Shown: positions 42,692-51,541, counted from the first letter of the stretch. The stretch: DNA of 64,000 nt from Scandinavium sp036271055 (GCF_036271055.1 NZ_DATBBJ010000078.1:124001-188000), one strand, 5' to 3'. The notes: generated by a model not told the origin, from the letters alone. Made by a program: numbers and translations.

Positions 42692-43294
42692 ATGGTTCTG
42701 GTAACTCGTCCTGCTCCTGATTTTACTGCTGCAGCTGTTCTTGGTAACGGCGAAATCGTTGATAACTTCAACTTCAAACAGCACACCAACGGCAAAGCGA
42801 CCGTTTTGTTCTTCTGGCCGATGGACTTCACCTTCGTATGCCCGTCTGAACTGATCGCTTTCGACAAGCGTTATGAAGAATTCCAGAAACGTGGCGTAGA
42901 AGTGGTTGGCGTTTCATTCGACTCTGAATTTGTTCATAACGCATGGCGTAACACCCCTGTCGACAAAGGCGGCATCGGTGAAGTGAAATACGCAATGGTT
43001 GCGGACATCAAACGCGAAATCCAGCAAGCATACGGTATCGAGCACCCAGACGCAGGCGTTGCGCTGCGTGGTTCTTTCCTGATCGACGCGAACGGCATCG
43101 TCCGTCACCAGGTGGTGAACGATCTGCCACTGGGTCGTAACATCGACGAAATGCTGCGTATGGTTGACGCGCTGCAGTTCCACGAAGAGCACGGCGAAGT
43201 GTGCCCGGCTCAGTGGGAAAAAGGCAAAGAAGGTATGAACGCGTCTCCAGCTGGTGTGGCTAAATACCTGACCGAAAACGTCACCAGCCTGTAA
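42692..43294 (+). CDS. tsaA: Typical 2-Cys peroxiredoxin (thiol peroxidase TsaA)
   Basis: Reduces hydrogen peroxide and organic peroxides with thioredoxin-type electron donors. The product is 200 aa of the AhpC/Prx1 group. The peroxidatic Cys is in DFTFVCPSEL (residue 50) and the resolving Cys in HGEVCPAQW (residue 171), followed by the long C-terminal tail of typical 2-Cys enzymes. Salmonella carries tsaA at the same place next to acpH; E. coli K-12 lacks it. The start at 42692 follows AGAGGAGAACCTC; an earlier in-frame ATG (42653) lies too close to the promoter. It is monocistronic, with a strong terminator. Confidence 0.93.
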   Translation: MVLVTRPAPDFTAAAVLGNGEIVDNFNFKQHTNGKATVLFFWPMDFTFVCPSELIAFDKRYEEFQKRGVEVVGVSFDSEFVHNAWRNTPVDKGGIGEVKYAMVADIKREIQQAYGIEHPDAGVALRGSFLIDANGIVRHQVVNDLPLGRNIDEMLRMVDALQFHEEHGEVCPAQWEKGKEGMNASPAGVAKYLTENVTSL

Positions 43295-43310
43295 TCGGCA
43301 CGGTGTACGC

Positions 43311-43338
43311 AAAAGGCTCGCAGATGCGAGCCTTTTTT
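43311..43338 (+). terminator. Rho-independent terminator of tsaA
   Basis: AAAAGGCTCGCA-GA-TGCGAGCCTTTT with further Ts, 16 bases past the stop. Very strong; it also faces the convergent amidohydrolase gene. Confidence 0.95.
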
Positions 43339-43353
43339 GTTTTTATCGCTTAA

Positions 43354-45222
43354 CTAAAACGCGAAGCAACTGCACCCCAGTACGCCCCAAAACGCCTGAT
43401 TGTCAGACACCGGAACCGCTGATTTGCGCGCGATGTCATGCTGATGACCATGCACCCCACAACTGCCGCAGCACTGATGCATCTGCACAACCGCCCCCAC
43501 GTTTGACGCCACAGGCAGGGCTGAACGGTAATGGCCTGGCACTTTCACCACGGGCGACCAGTCCGGTACAATCGGAATCGACGGTGGCGCGAGCGGACTG
43601 AAATGTCCGGCGGCATAAACTACTTTGCCATCCACAATCGTCAGCACCGACTCAATGCCTTTAATCTCTTCTTCCGGCACACGGAAATAGTCTTTCGACA
43701 ACACCACTAAATCCGCCAGTTGATCGGCAACGATGCGCCCTTTTTTCCCCTGCTCGCTGGAGAACCAGGCGCTACCTGCCGTCCACAACTCCAGTGCTAC
43801 ATCGCGTGGCAAACGGTTATCGTCGTCATACATCGCCATGCCGCCCACCGTACGCCCGGAAACGAGCCAATACAGCGCCGTCCATGGGTTATAGCTGGCG
43901 ACACGCGTTGCGTCCGTTCCCAGTCCAACAGGTACATCCATTTCCAGCATTTTCGCGACAGGAGGGGTGTGTTTCACTGCATCTTTGCCATATCTATCGA
44001 CAAAATATTCGCCCTGAAACGCCATACGATGCTGCACGGCAATCCCACCGCCCAGCGCTTTCACGCGCTCAATATTGCGCTCGGTAATGGTTTCCGCGTG
44101 GTCAAAGAACCAGTGCAACCCATTGAACGGGATGTCGCGATTCACTTTCTCGAACACGTCGAGCATCCGACTGATCGACTCGTCATACGTCGCATGCAAA
44201 CGGAATGGCCAGCGGTGTTCTGCTAAATGACGCACCACACGCTCAAGTTCATCTTCCATGCCCTCCGGCAAATCCGGGCGCGGCTGCAAGAAATCTTCAA
44301 AATCAGCCGCTGAAAAGACCAGCATTTCGCCGGCCCCGTTGGCACGATAAAAATCCGTGCCCTGCCCTGGTTTGAGCATATCGGTCCAGCGTTCGAAATC
44401 GTCGAGTTCCTGTTTAGGCCGTTGCGTAAAGAGGTTGTAGGCGATGCGCACGGTCATCTGATCTTTGGCATGCAACTCATCAATGACTTCGTAATCTTCC
44501 GGGTAATTCTGGAAACCGCCCCCCGCGTCGATGGCGCTGGTCAGGCCCAAACGATTCAGTTCGCGCATAAACTGGCGCGTTGAATTGACCTGCATCTCCA
44601 GCGGCAACTTCGGCCCTTTCGCCAATGTTGAATAGAGGATCATCGCATTGGGTTTCGCCACCAGCATTCCGGTGGGGTTGCCGTTTTTATCGCGAACGAT
44701 TTCACCGCCAGCCGGATCGGGCGTCTCTTTGGTATAGCCCACAGCTTTCAGCGCGGCACGGTTCAACAACGCCCTGTCGTAAAGATGCAGCACAAACACG
44801 GGCGTATCGGGTGCCGCTTCATTCAATTCTTCAATGGTTGGCATCCGACGTTCAGCAAACTGGAATTCACTCCAACCGCCGACCACACGTACCCACTGTG
44901 GCGAAGGCGTACGATCGGCCTGATCCTTCAGTATTCGCAGCGCATCAGCCAGCGAAGGCACGCCTTCCCAGCGCAGTTCAAGATTGTAATTCAGCCCGCC
45001 GCGAATCAGGTGCAGGTGCGAATCGTTCAGACCCGGGATCACCGTATGGCCTTTGAGATCGACAATCTGCGTGCCGTCATTGGCGTAGCTCATCACCCGA
45101 TCATGACTACCCGCGGCCATAATTTTGCCGTTAGCAATCGCCACCGCTTCCGCCAGTGGGTTGTGTTTATCGAGAGTGTGGATTTCGCCGTGGGTCAGGA
45201 TCAATGTGGCATGTTGAGACAT
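43354..45222 (-). CDS. YtcJ-like metal-dependent amidohydrolase with Cys/His-rich tail
   Basis: A predicted cytosolic zinc hydrolase of the amidohydrolase 3 group; the substrate is unknown. The product is 622 aa. The metal-binding HxH is DSHLHL (His69 and His71), with later RLHATYDES, WFFDHAET and GLGTDATRVASYNPW supplying the other ligands. The urease-type beta-sandwich closes near 530 (DQLADLVVLS, GKVVYAAG). The last 40 residues are unusual: HQCCGSCGVHGHQH (582-595) and a final LGCSCFAF. It lies 19 bases after the ABM gene and is last in a three-gene operon. GAGGAG precedes the start. Confidence 0.85.
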   Translation of the reverse strand: MSQHATLILTHGEIHTLDKHNPLAEAVAIANGKIMAAGSHDRVMSYANDGTQIVDLKGHTVIPGLNDSHLHLIRGGLNYNLELRWEGVPSLADALRILKDQADRTPSPQWVRVVGGWSEFQFAERRMPTIEELNEAAPDTPVFVLHLYDRALLNRAALKAVGYTKETPDPAGGEIVRDKNGNPTGMLVAKPNAMILYSTLAKGPKLPLEMQVNSTRQFMRELNRLGLTSAIDAGGGFQNYPEDYEVIDELHAKDQMTVRIAYNLFTQRPKQELDDFERWTDMLKPGQGTDFYRANGAGEMLVFSAADFEDFLQPRPDLPEGMEDELERVVRHLAEHRWPFRLHATYDESISRMLDVFEKVNRDIPFNGLHWFFDHAETITERNIERVKALGGGIAVQHRMAFQGEYFVDRYGKDAVKHTPPVAKMLEMDVPVGLGTDATRVASYNPWTALYWLVSGRTVGGMAMYDDDNRLPRDVALELWTAGSAWFSSEQGKKGRIVADQLADLVVLSKDYFRVPEEEIKGIESVLTIVDGKVVYAAGHFSPLAPPSIPIVPDWSPVVKVPGHYRSALPVASNVGAVVQMHQCCGSCGVHGHQHDIARKSAVPVSDNQAFWGVLGCSCFAF

Positions 45223-45241
45223 AAGAACTCCTCAAACCGGC

Positions 45242-45784
45242 TCAGGCTTTTTTCAGCCAGCCGGCAAAAATTCGGGTGACGATGGGCATCCAGAACCAGA
45301 CGACCAGCGCCACAACGCAGGCATCGTTAATCAGATGCAGCAGTAAAGAACCTTTCAGCGTCGGGAGTAACGTACCGGTGAGAGTAGGCACCAGATTTGT
45401 ACTTGGAAAAATCACCAGCAGGGTGATGAGAAATTGCTTCCAGCGCTTCGGTTGACGGACATGCGGCGCGGGCGGAGTGAACCAGAACGCGGCCTCGGTG
45501 CGCACTTCGGTTTGGTCGCCCTCCGTCAATAACGGTGTGATTTCATCGACCAACTGTTTACGGGTTTCCGATTGCGTCCAGCCGTAAAGGTGTTCGAGGG
45601 TGTCGAAGCGGATGATGATATTCCACCGATTCTGCCCGTCGCCAGGGCGAATGACGTTCGCCCCTAAATGGCCCGGATAGTCGGCAGCCACCGGCATAAT
45701 TTTGCCAAGCCATGCTTCGTAAGTATCACTGTCTTCCGGGCGCAGGGCATGGGTTATCACCAGCGTCACATGTTTTTGCGTCAT
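45242..45784 (-). CDS. ABM-domain (antibiotic biosynthesis monooxygenase-like) membrane protein
   Basis: A 180-aa protein. The N-terminal dimeric alpha/beta barrel of the ABM family (about 3-100: HVTLVITHALRPEDSDTYEA, NRWNIIIRFDTLEHLYGW) is followed by two hydrophobic segments (about 115-135 and 147-170) and a basic end (AGWLKKA). Such ABM-plus-two-helix proteins are widespread and have no settled function; the usual ABM members cleave or oxidise small aromatic compounds or quinols. It is the middle gene of the operon, 53 bases after the isochorismatase-like gene and 19 before the amidohydrolase. Confidence 0.8.
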   Translation of the reverse strand: MTQKHVTLVITHALRPEDSDTYEAWLGKIMPVAADYPGHLGANVIRPGDGQNRWNIIIRFDTLEHLYGWTQSETRKQLVDEITPLLTEGDQTEVRTEAAFWFTPPAPHVRQPKRWKQFLITLLVIFPSTNLVPTLTGTLLPTLKGSLLLHLINDACVVALVVWFWMPIVTRIFAGWLKKA

Positions 45785-45837
45785 AGCGGGTGTTCCTTGC
45801 AGTCACAAGTCAGCGGGCCTTCACCCGCTGCAAGCTG

Positions 45838-46479
45838 TTACGCTTTACGTTCAGGCGCGCCGTGTACCAGCGTGTAGGCATAATCGACACCCATGCCATA
45901 GGCGCCGCTGTGTTCGCGCACCAGATCCATTACCGCATCGTAAGTGCCTTTGCGTGACCAGTCGCGCTGGTACTCAAGCAACACCTGTTGCCAGGTCACA
46001 GGTACGGCACCGGCCTGTACCATTCTGTCGATGGCACGTTCGTGCGCATCCACCGATGTGCCGCCGGATGTGTCAGTCACCACATACACTTCAAAGCCTT
46101 CATCGAGCGCCATCAGTGCCGGGAAAGTCAGGCAGACTTCGGTCCATAAGGCTGAAATGATGAGCTTTTTACGCCCGGTCGCTTTTACCGCGTTGACGAA
46201 AGCCTCATCTTCCCAGGAGTTCATCGAAGTGCGTTCAATCGGTTTTACGTCCGGGTGTACCGCCAGCAGTTCCGGCCAAATATATCCGCTAAAACTTTTC
46301 GTTTCGACTGAGGTATAAATCACCGGTACATTAAATATCTTTCCGGCTTTGGCGAGCGCCACAGTGTTATTTTTCAAAGTTTGACGATCGATATTCGCCA
46401 CACCAAAAGACATTTGTGGCTGATGGTCGATAAAAATAAGCGCAGAGTTTTGCGGGTCAATCAGTTCCCGAATAGACAT
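45838..46479 (-). CDS. Isochorismatase-family cysteine hydrolase (YcaC-like)
   Basis: A 213-aa cytosolic hydrolase of the isochorismatase superfamily; members act on amides or vinyl ethers. The catalytic Asp is in LIFIDHQPQMSF and the nucleophilic Cys in SALWTEVCLTFPALMAL. The segment at the expected catalytic Lys position reads ERTSMNSWED. The C-terminal part (YQRDWSRKGTYDAVMDLVRE) is typical of YcaC-type proteins. It is the first gene of the three-gene operon, divergent from a LysR regulator. The substrate is unknown. Confidence 0.85.
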   Translation of the reverse strand: MSIRELIDPQNSALIFIDHQPQMSFGVANIDRQTLKNNTVALAKAGKIFNVPVIYTSVETKSFSGYIWPELLAVHPDVKPIERTSMNSWEDEAFVNAVKATGRKKLIISALWTEVCLTFPALMALDEGFEVYVVTDTSGGTSVDAHERAIDRMVQAGAVPVTWQQVLLEYQRDWSRKGTYDAVMDLVREHSGAYGMGVDYAYTLVHGAPERKA

Positions 46480-46777
46480 GACACACCTTCTTAATCAATA
46501 AGTTAAAAGGCAACGGTCTAAGACTGTTGTAAGCAGTTGGATCCTGAAGGAGAAAGCCAAATGAGTATAGCCGGAAATTTTTAACGAGTTATTAAAGAAA
46601 TCTTTCTGTTTTATTTCCAGCCACTTGAGAATATTCGCAATCGAAATTAATACAGAAGGATGATTATTATCAGGCTTAGTCAAAAAATTGCGCCAGCGCG
46701 TTCGTAAATTTTCACTTTTATCGAATGACCGCTTCAGGGACACTCTGTTTATTATTTGAATCAGTGAAATTACCTGC
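46480..46777. other. Divergent promoter region of the hydrolase operon and LysR gene
   Basis: A 298-base AT-rich spacer with no coding sequence supported. LysR regulators usually bind such a gap (T-N11-A sites); I could not single out one site. Confidence 0.6.
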
Positions 46778-47680
46778 ATGCGCTTAAATCTCGATGTATT
46801 ACTCATTCTCGATGCCCTCGACAAACACGGTTCATTTGCCACTGCGGCGGAATCACTTTTCAAAACGCCAGCCGCGTTGAGCTACATGATCCAGAAACTG
46901 GAACACGATTTGGACATCACGCTGCTCGACCGCTCCGGTCATCGCGCAAAATTCACCGATACCGGCAGGATGATGCTGGAGAAGGGCCGTTTGTTAGTCA
47001 ACGCGGCGAAGGATTTAGAGAAACAGGCCGTGCAGGTGCAGTCCGGTTGGGAAAAAGAGCTGTCCATCGCGCTCGATGACTCATTTCCGTTTGCCGCCCT
47101 GCTGCCGCTTATCGACCAGTTTCACGCATTGAATAAACAGACGTGCCTGAATTTCACCCATCACACGCTGGCAGGCTCATGGGAAGAGCTGACGCATCAT
47201 GGCGCGGACATGATCCTCGGGGCGATCAACGAGCCGCCGACCTCCGGCGCCTGGTCTTATAAAATGCTCGGCACGCTGGACAACGTGTTTGTGGTCGCCC
47301 CTCAACACCCACTGGCACAGACGCACACCCCGCTCAGCAACGATCAGCTTTATCTGCATCGCGCGGTAGTGATCAGCGACAGCGCCCGTAGTTGTCATCC
47401 GATCAACAGTAATTTGATGGATGAACAGCCGCAGATTCGCGTGGATGATTTTCACTCTAAGGTATTGCTGCTACGGGCCGGAATGGGATGTGGTTTTTTA
47501 CCACGCCATATCGCGCGCCCGTGGCTGGAAAATGGGGAATTACTGGAAAAAGAGGTGCTGTCATTTCGTGAGAAAGACGTCGCTTACATGGCGTGGCGCA
47601 ATCATAGCGACGGGCTGGCGCAGCGCTGGTGGCGTGAAGCCCTACTCACCCGCGACACGCTCAGCCAGTTGTATCGCTAA
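46778..47680 (+). CDS. LysR-family transcriptional regulator
   Basis: A 300-aa DNA-binding protein. The N-terminal winged helix covers about 1-60 (LDVLLILDALDKHGSFATAA, with recognition helix SLFKTPAALSYMIQKLEHDL) and the C-terminal periplasmic-binding-like effector domain covers about 90-295. It is divergent from the isochorismatase/ABM/amidohydrolase operon and so probably its activator or repressor. Its stop overlaps the convergent malZ stop by 4 bases. The effector is unknown. Confidence 0.9.
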   Translation: MRLNLDVLLILDALDKHGSFATAAESLFKTPAALSYMIQKLEHDLDITLLDRSGHRAKFTDTGRMMLEKGRLLVNAAKDLEKQAVQVQSGWEKELSIALDDSFPFAALLPLIDQFHALNKQTCLNFTHHTLAGSWEELTHHGADMILGAINEPPTSGAWSYKMLGTLDNVFVVAPQHPLAQTHTPLSNDQLYLHRAVVISDSARSCHPINSNLMDEQPQIRVDDFHSKVLLLRAGMGCGFLPRHIARPWLENGELLEKEVLSFREKDVAYMAWRNHSDGLAQRWWREALLTRDTLSQLYR

Positions 47681-49494
47681 TTGCCGAACCAGACGGAGGC
47701 TGAAATCGCCGGCAGTGACAGCACATCGTCCTGCAACGTGCCTTTCCCTTCTTTCAGCAACCAGGTTTTTACCGCCAGCAGCGGAGTGGCATCGAGCACC
47801 ACTTCGCACGGTTCGCCCCGGTTAATAGCCACCAGCACACGCTGCTGTTTCAACATACGGACAAACACCACCACGTTATCTTCGGCGTAAATCACCTGAC
47901 AACCGCCATGCCGCAGCGCCTGGGTGCGATGGCGCAGTTTGGTCATTCGCTGATACAACGCCAGAAGATCGCCATCCTGCTGCTCTTTGTTCCATGGGAA
48001 CGGTTTGCGACAGAACGGATCGTTATTGCCGTCCAGCCCGACTTCATCGCCGTAATAGATGCACGGCACGCCCGGCCAGGTGAACAGCCACACCACCGCC
48101 AGCGGCAGTCGAGCCGCATCTTTACCGAGCAACGATTTAAATCGCGCCGTATCGTGACTGTCGAGCTGATTGAACATCCGCAACTGCTGCTGATGCGAAA
48201 GGCTGGCGCGATAGCTATCCATCCACGCCATGCAGGTTTGCGCGTCGATCATTTGCGGATCGTAAGAGATATCGGTGTTCGCGAGGAAACCCCATAACGG
48301 GAACGTGAAACCGCGATAGTTCATCGCCGCGTCTTCGGCATCGGCCTGGAGCCACTGACGCGCATCACCAAAATGCTCGCCGAGAATATAGGCTTCCGGC
48401 TGTGTCTCTTTCGCCGCTTTGGTAATGCCGGTGATGTGCTGCAAGTTATTGCGCGCCCCACCCGCTTCACCGAGCATGTGCACCACATCAAGCCGCCAGC
48501 CGTCCATACTCCACGGTGCTTTTAACCAGTGACGCACAATGCTGTCTTCGCCGCGATAGACTTCGTTGATCAGCGTTTCGGAGCTGAAATCCAGTTTTGG
48601 CAAGCTGGCATAGCCAAGCCAGTCCAGCGCCTTGCCTTCTTCGGAGAAGCTGTACCAGTCGCGCCAATGCGATGAAGGATTGTGACAGGCACCATCGGTG
48701 CCGCGATTGTGTCGATCAAACCAGCCGTGCGAATCACCGCTGTGGTTAAACACGCCGTCGAGGATCAAGCGCATGCCTTCGCGACGTGTATTGTGTCGCA
48801 GACGCAACAACGCTTGATCGCCGCCAAACTGTGGATCAACGTGGCGATAATCTTCGGTGTCATATTTATGCACACTCGGCGCAACAAAGACCGGATTGAG
48901 ATACAGCGCGGTCACGCCAAGCTTTTTCAGATACGGCAGTTTTTCGCTGATCCCGTCAAGATCGCCGCCATAAAATGTCGATCCGCCCGCTTCTGCCGTC
49001 AGCGGCTCATCCCATTCACGCAGAACGATGTCCCGCCCGGCGGCGTGATGATAATAGACATTATCCTGTTCGGTGGTGCGCGGCTCGGTGCGCGCAAAGC
49101 GGTCGGGGAAAATTTGGTAAAACACCTGATCGGCAACCCATTGTGGGCCATCATCCGGCACATCAACGGCAAACTGTTCCAGACGCGCCGGAGGAAAATG
49201 GCTAAACCCCTGCGGCGTAAACCAGCGCTGGCGATTTGCCCACAGCAGTTTGAAACAATAGCGACGACGCGACTGACCGCTGCTCAGATCGATTTCTGCT
49301 CGCCATGCGGTGACGCCAGGATAAGGTTCACTACGCAGACGATGCATCGGCAGCGCAATCTCTTCGTTGTCTTCCTCTGCCCGCAGCGTGACCCGCAGCG
49401 GCGGCGTTTCACCGCTCAGCCACAGCGTAATTGCCAGTCGATCCTGTTGCTGTTTCAGGAACGGTGCAACAGGAAGATGCCATGCCTTCAACAT
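47677..49494 (-). CDS. malZ: MalZ, maltodextrin glucosidase
   Basis: A cytosolic GH13 enzyme that releases glucose from the reducing end of maltodextrins. The product is 605 aa (E. coli 604). An N-terminal starch-binding-like domain precedes the (beta/alpha)8 barrel. GH13 regions are clear: DGVFNHSGDSH, DGWRLDVVHM (nucleophile Asp), ILGEHFGDARQW (acid Glu) and NQLDSHDTARF. The second ATG (49494) is preferred over one two codons upstream because AAGGGG lies 7 bases before it and it matches the E. coli start. Two MalT-box-like sites lie upstream. It is convergent with the LysR gene. Confidence 0.96.
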   Translation of the reverse strand: MLKAWHLPVAPFLKQQQDRLAITLWLSGETPPLRVTLRAEEDNEEIALPMHRLRSEPYPGVTAWRAEIDLSSGQSRRRYCFKLLWANRQRWFTPQGFSHFPPARLEQFAVDVPDDGPQWVADQVFYQIFPDRFARTEPRTTEQDNVYYHHAAGRDIVLREWDEPLTAEAGGSTFYGGDLDGISEKLPYLKKLGVTALYLNPVFVAPSVHKYDTEDYRHVDPQFGGDQALLRLRHNTRREGMRLILDGVFNHSGDSHGWFDRHNRGTDGACHNPSSHWRDWYSFSEEGKALDWLGYASLPKLDFSSETLINEVYRGEDSIVRHWLKAPWSMDGWRLDVVHMLGEAGGARNNLQHITGITKAAKETQPEAYILGEHFGDARQWLQADAEDAAMNYRGFTFPLWGFLANTDISYDPQMIDAQTCMAWMDSYRASLSHQQQLRMFNQLDSHDTARFKSLLGKDAARLPLAVVWLFTWPGVPCIYYGDEVGLDGNNDPFCRKPFPWNKEQQDGDLLALYQRMTKLRHRTQALRHGGCQVIYAEDNVVVFVRMLKQQRVLVAINRGEPCEVVLDATPLLAVKTWLLKEGKGTLQDDVLSLPAISASVWFGN

Positions 49495-49585
49495 CGTCAT
49501 ACCCCTTTGTTCAAAATACGTTCACCATGCCACAGTCAGGCGACGTATGACTCATCATTATGACGCTTTCTTTGGGTGGAGAGAG

Positions 49586-49608
49586 GGGGAGGATGCAGGG
49601 GGAGGACA
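49586..49608 (+). promoter_or_regulatory. Pair of MalT-box-like sequences upstream of malZ
   Basis: GGGGAGGATG (49586-49595) and GGGGAGGACA (49599-49608) each match 8 of 10 bases of the MalT consensus GGGGAKGAGG. They are direct repeats 13 bases apart and face away from malZ. malZ is a known MalT-dependent gene, which supports the call. Confidence 0.55.
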
Positions 49609-49648
49609 TCATCCATATTCGGTATTTTTTTGCATTACTGGTCTATGG

Positions 49649-50296
49649 CTAAAAGGCTTTAGGAAGTTCTTTTACCCAGACAAGATAGCCTTTTTCCGTT
49701 TTGATGTACCCAGCCACCCTAAGCTCAGACAAAATTTGCATGATTCGACTGCGAGACAGACGTGTTTTGCTCCTGATGTATTCTTCCACGGTGACGCTAT
49801 TGCGCACTGAATCAGGTTCAGACATCAGCTCTGGAAGTCGTATACGCACGACATCGTAGACCGTCGGCGATAGATGCTTAAAGATGTGATCGCCAAGGAT
49901 ACTAATATTCATTTCAAGGATTTTTGCGTAAACATCCCAGAGCTGCAACTCATGAAGCAATGTATAAAATGCTTCACGCTCAATGACCGCTAACTCCACG
50001 CTCTCAACGACTTTGATGATATATTCAGATTGAAAACGCAAGTTTGAATGGTATGCATTCGCCATCCCGCGGATTGTGGGTGCCTCAAGGTATCCCATCA
50101 GGATGTCATCAGGCTGCCGATGAATCGCAATAATTCCAGACCGAATCACATAAATTTTATTGGGCTGAGTGGCACTGAGAAAAATGCGTTTTCCTCTGGG
50201 AAAAGCTTTAAAATTGACTTTAGTACCAATTTTTTCAACTAACTCCGCAGCGTATGCAGAATTAAACGTAGTTAAATTTTGTTTTCTTGAATCCAT
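49649..50296 (-). CDS. Crp/IprA-like winged-helix regulator
   Basis: A 215-aa regulator with a cyclic-nucleotide-binding-like N-terminal fold (about 30-130: KVNFKAFPRGKRIFLSATQP, KIYVIRSGIIAI) and a C-terminal helix-turn-helix (about 160-205: SVTVEEYIRSKTRLSRSRIM). It resembles the IprA/YaiV group found near enterobacterial fimbrial genes. The ATG at 50296 has AGGT 10 bases upstream; two earlier ATGs add 7 or 13 residues without a ribosome site. It is divergent from the fimbrial operon and so probably its regulator. The ligand, if any, is unknown. Confidence 0.82.
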   Translation of the reverse strand: MDSRKQNLTTFNSAYAAELVEKIGTKVNFKAFPRGKRIFLSATQPNKIYVIRSGIIAIHRQPDDILMGYLEAPTIRGMANAYHSNLRFQSEYIIKVVESVELAVIEREAFYTLLHELQLWDVYAKILEMNISILGDHIFKHLSPTVYDVVRIRLPELMSEPDSVRNSVTVEEYIRSKTRLSRSRIMQILSELRVAGYIKTEKGYLVWVKELPKAF

Positions 50297-50935
50297 CAGC
50301 TTTCGACCTGGCGACATTTTTGATAAGTATAGCAACTGCAGAGATAACAGTGGTTTTTACTGGGCACTTTTTACTCACCAAGAAAACCGAAATAACAAAA
50401 AATAAGTTAGCGACAGTAATAAATAGACATTAGAGTACTTAGTTTTATTTAGGATGATTTAAATCAAATCACGCCAATTATTTTTCCAACCATAGATTCT
50501 ATCAGCATCAACTTACTATTACAGCAATGCAATCTAAACAAAAACATTTTTAGACAAAAAATCATGAAACGCGCTTGACTTAACTTCACCTGCCCCTATT
50601 GCATATTTTTATCGAAAAAGGCCGCCTGAGGCCCCCCGGAAAGATTCAATCATTAAACCGCCACATAAAAATGACATAATTTCAGAATCATCCCATAAGG
50701 AGCATTATTATTGCCGATGAAGATAGCAGCATACGTGCTATAGGATTCATTAACTCGATCCGAGATCGTACCCAAAAAAAGATGACATATTTAATGATCT
50801 CCGCTAGGATCATTTTCGCATATCAAGAAGTGATAATATTACTTTAGTTTCCTTGTATTTCAGCGCATTCAATACTCTACAATGTGAATTATCACTTAAT
50901 ACCAATTTCATCGTAATATTAATTCAGGAGTTTAT
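50297..50935. other. Fimbrial operon upstream region
   Basis: A 639-base, strongly AT-rich spacer between the regulator and the major pilin. It includes a GGCC-GCCTGA-GGCC mini-palindrome (about 50621-50634), a reading-frame relic (50680-50847) and the pilin leader with GGAG before the ATG. I found no long inverted repeats of the kind that bound a FimB/FimE-type invertible switch, and no recombinase gene is nearby. Confidence 0.65.
50680..50847 (+). pseudogene. Possible relic of a response-regulator N-terminus
   Basis: The frame is open from a TAA at 50677-50679 to TAG at 50845-50847. After an AAGGAG at about 50697 it reads three ATT codons and then IADEDSSIRAIGFINSIRD. The pattern of a hydrophobic strand followed by an acidic DED and a helix is that of receiver domains (FimZ/LuxR type). 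There is no ATG at the expected start; ATT occupies it. The frame ends after about 45 codons. It may be a decayed fimbrial regulator or chance. Confidence 0.35.
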
Positions 50936-51457
50936 ATGAAGAAGGCCATTGCATTAATGCTCATGGCAGGGACCTGCTTGTCAGCAAATTCGGTTTTTGC
51001 TGCTGACGGAACCATTAGTTTTAGCGGAAATATTGTTTCCGATGCCTGTAAAGTAACGGTTGCTGATGCAGATCAGACTGTTACTATGGGTGATGTGGCG
51101 ACAACTGCATTTACTGCAGCCGGTGACAAAGCCTCTCCAACAACCTTTAAAATTGATTTAACAGGCTGTGCTGAAGCAGTAGATCACGTCTCTGTCAAAT
51201 TTGATGGTGTATCTGATACCACTGATACAAGTCTGTTGTCTTTGGATAAAGGCCAGACAGCAAAAGGCGTTGGGATTGAGATTTCTGATGCTCAGGGCAA
51301 TGCCATTCCTCTGCACACCTCTTCTCCTGATTACCCTGTCGACAGTGACAGCGGCACCGCAACACTGAACTTCAGCAGCCGATACGTTGCGACAGCGACA
51401 ACCGTTGGAGCAGGAACTGCCAGCGGCACCAGCCAGTTCACTATCAACTATCAGTAA
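50936..51457 (+). CDS. Major fimbrial subunit (FimA-type pilin)
   Basis: The structural pilin of a chaperone-usher fimbria. The product is 173 aa with a signal peptide cut after VFA (residue 22) and mature start ADGTISFSGNIVSDACKV. The disulfide pair is Cys38 and Cys78. The C-terminus SGTSQFTINYQ has the penultimate Tyr and alternating hydrophobic residues recognised by the chaperone. The N-terminal donor strand precedes the first Cys. It is the first gene of the operon. Gaps of 119, 48, 7 and 12 bases separate the five genes. Codon use and base content are more AT-rich than in the flanking core genes. Confidence 0.93.
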   Translation: MKKAIALMLMAGTCLSANSVFAADGTISFSGNIVSDACKVTVADADQTVTMGDVATTAFTAAGDKASPTTFKIDLTGCAEAVDHVSVKFDGVSDTTDTSLLSLDKGQTAKGVGIEISDAQGNAIPLHTSSPDYPVDSDSGTATLNFSSRYVATATTVGAGTASGTSQFTINYQ

Positions 51458-51512
51458 TGCAATGCGGGAATTCTACATTTCCGGCATAAAAAACCACACC
51501 TAATAACTGTAC

Positions 51513-51541
51513 ACCACCTGATATATCATTTCTATCGGGTG
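51513..51541 (+). terminator. Stem-loop between pilin and chaperone genes
   Basis: CCACCTGATA / TATCGGGTGG, a 10-bp stem with one G-U pair and a 9-base loop. There is no T run. In the pilin-chaperone gap such hairpins usually protect the pilin mRNA 3' end or reduce read-through so that pilin is made in excess. Confidence 0.65.

Noticed and set aside
50297..50935. Invertible phase-variation switch upstream of the pilin gene
   Set aside because: No pair of long inverted repeats and no FimB/FimE-type recombinase gene is visible, so an on/off switch of the E. coli fim type is not supported.
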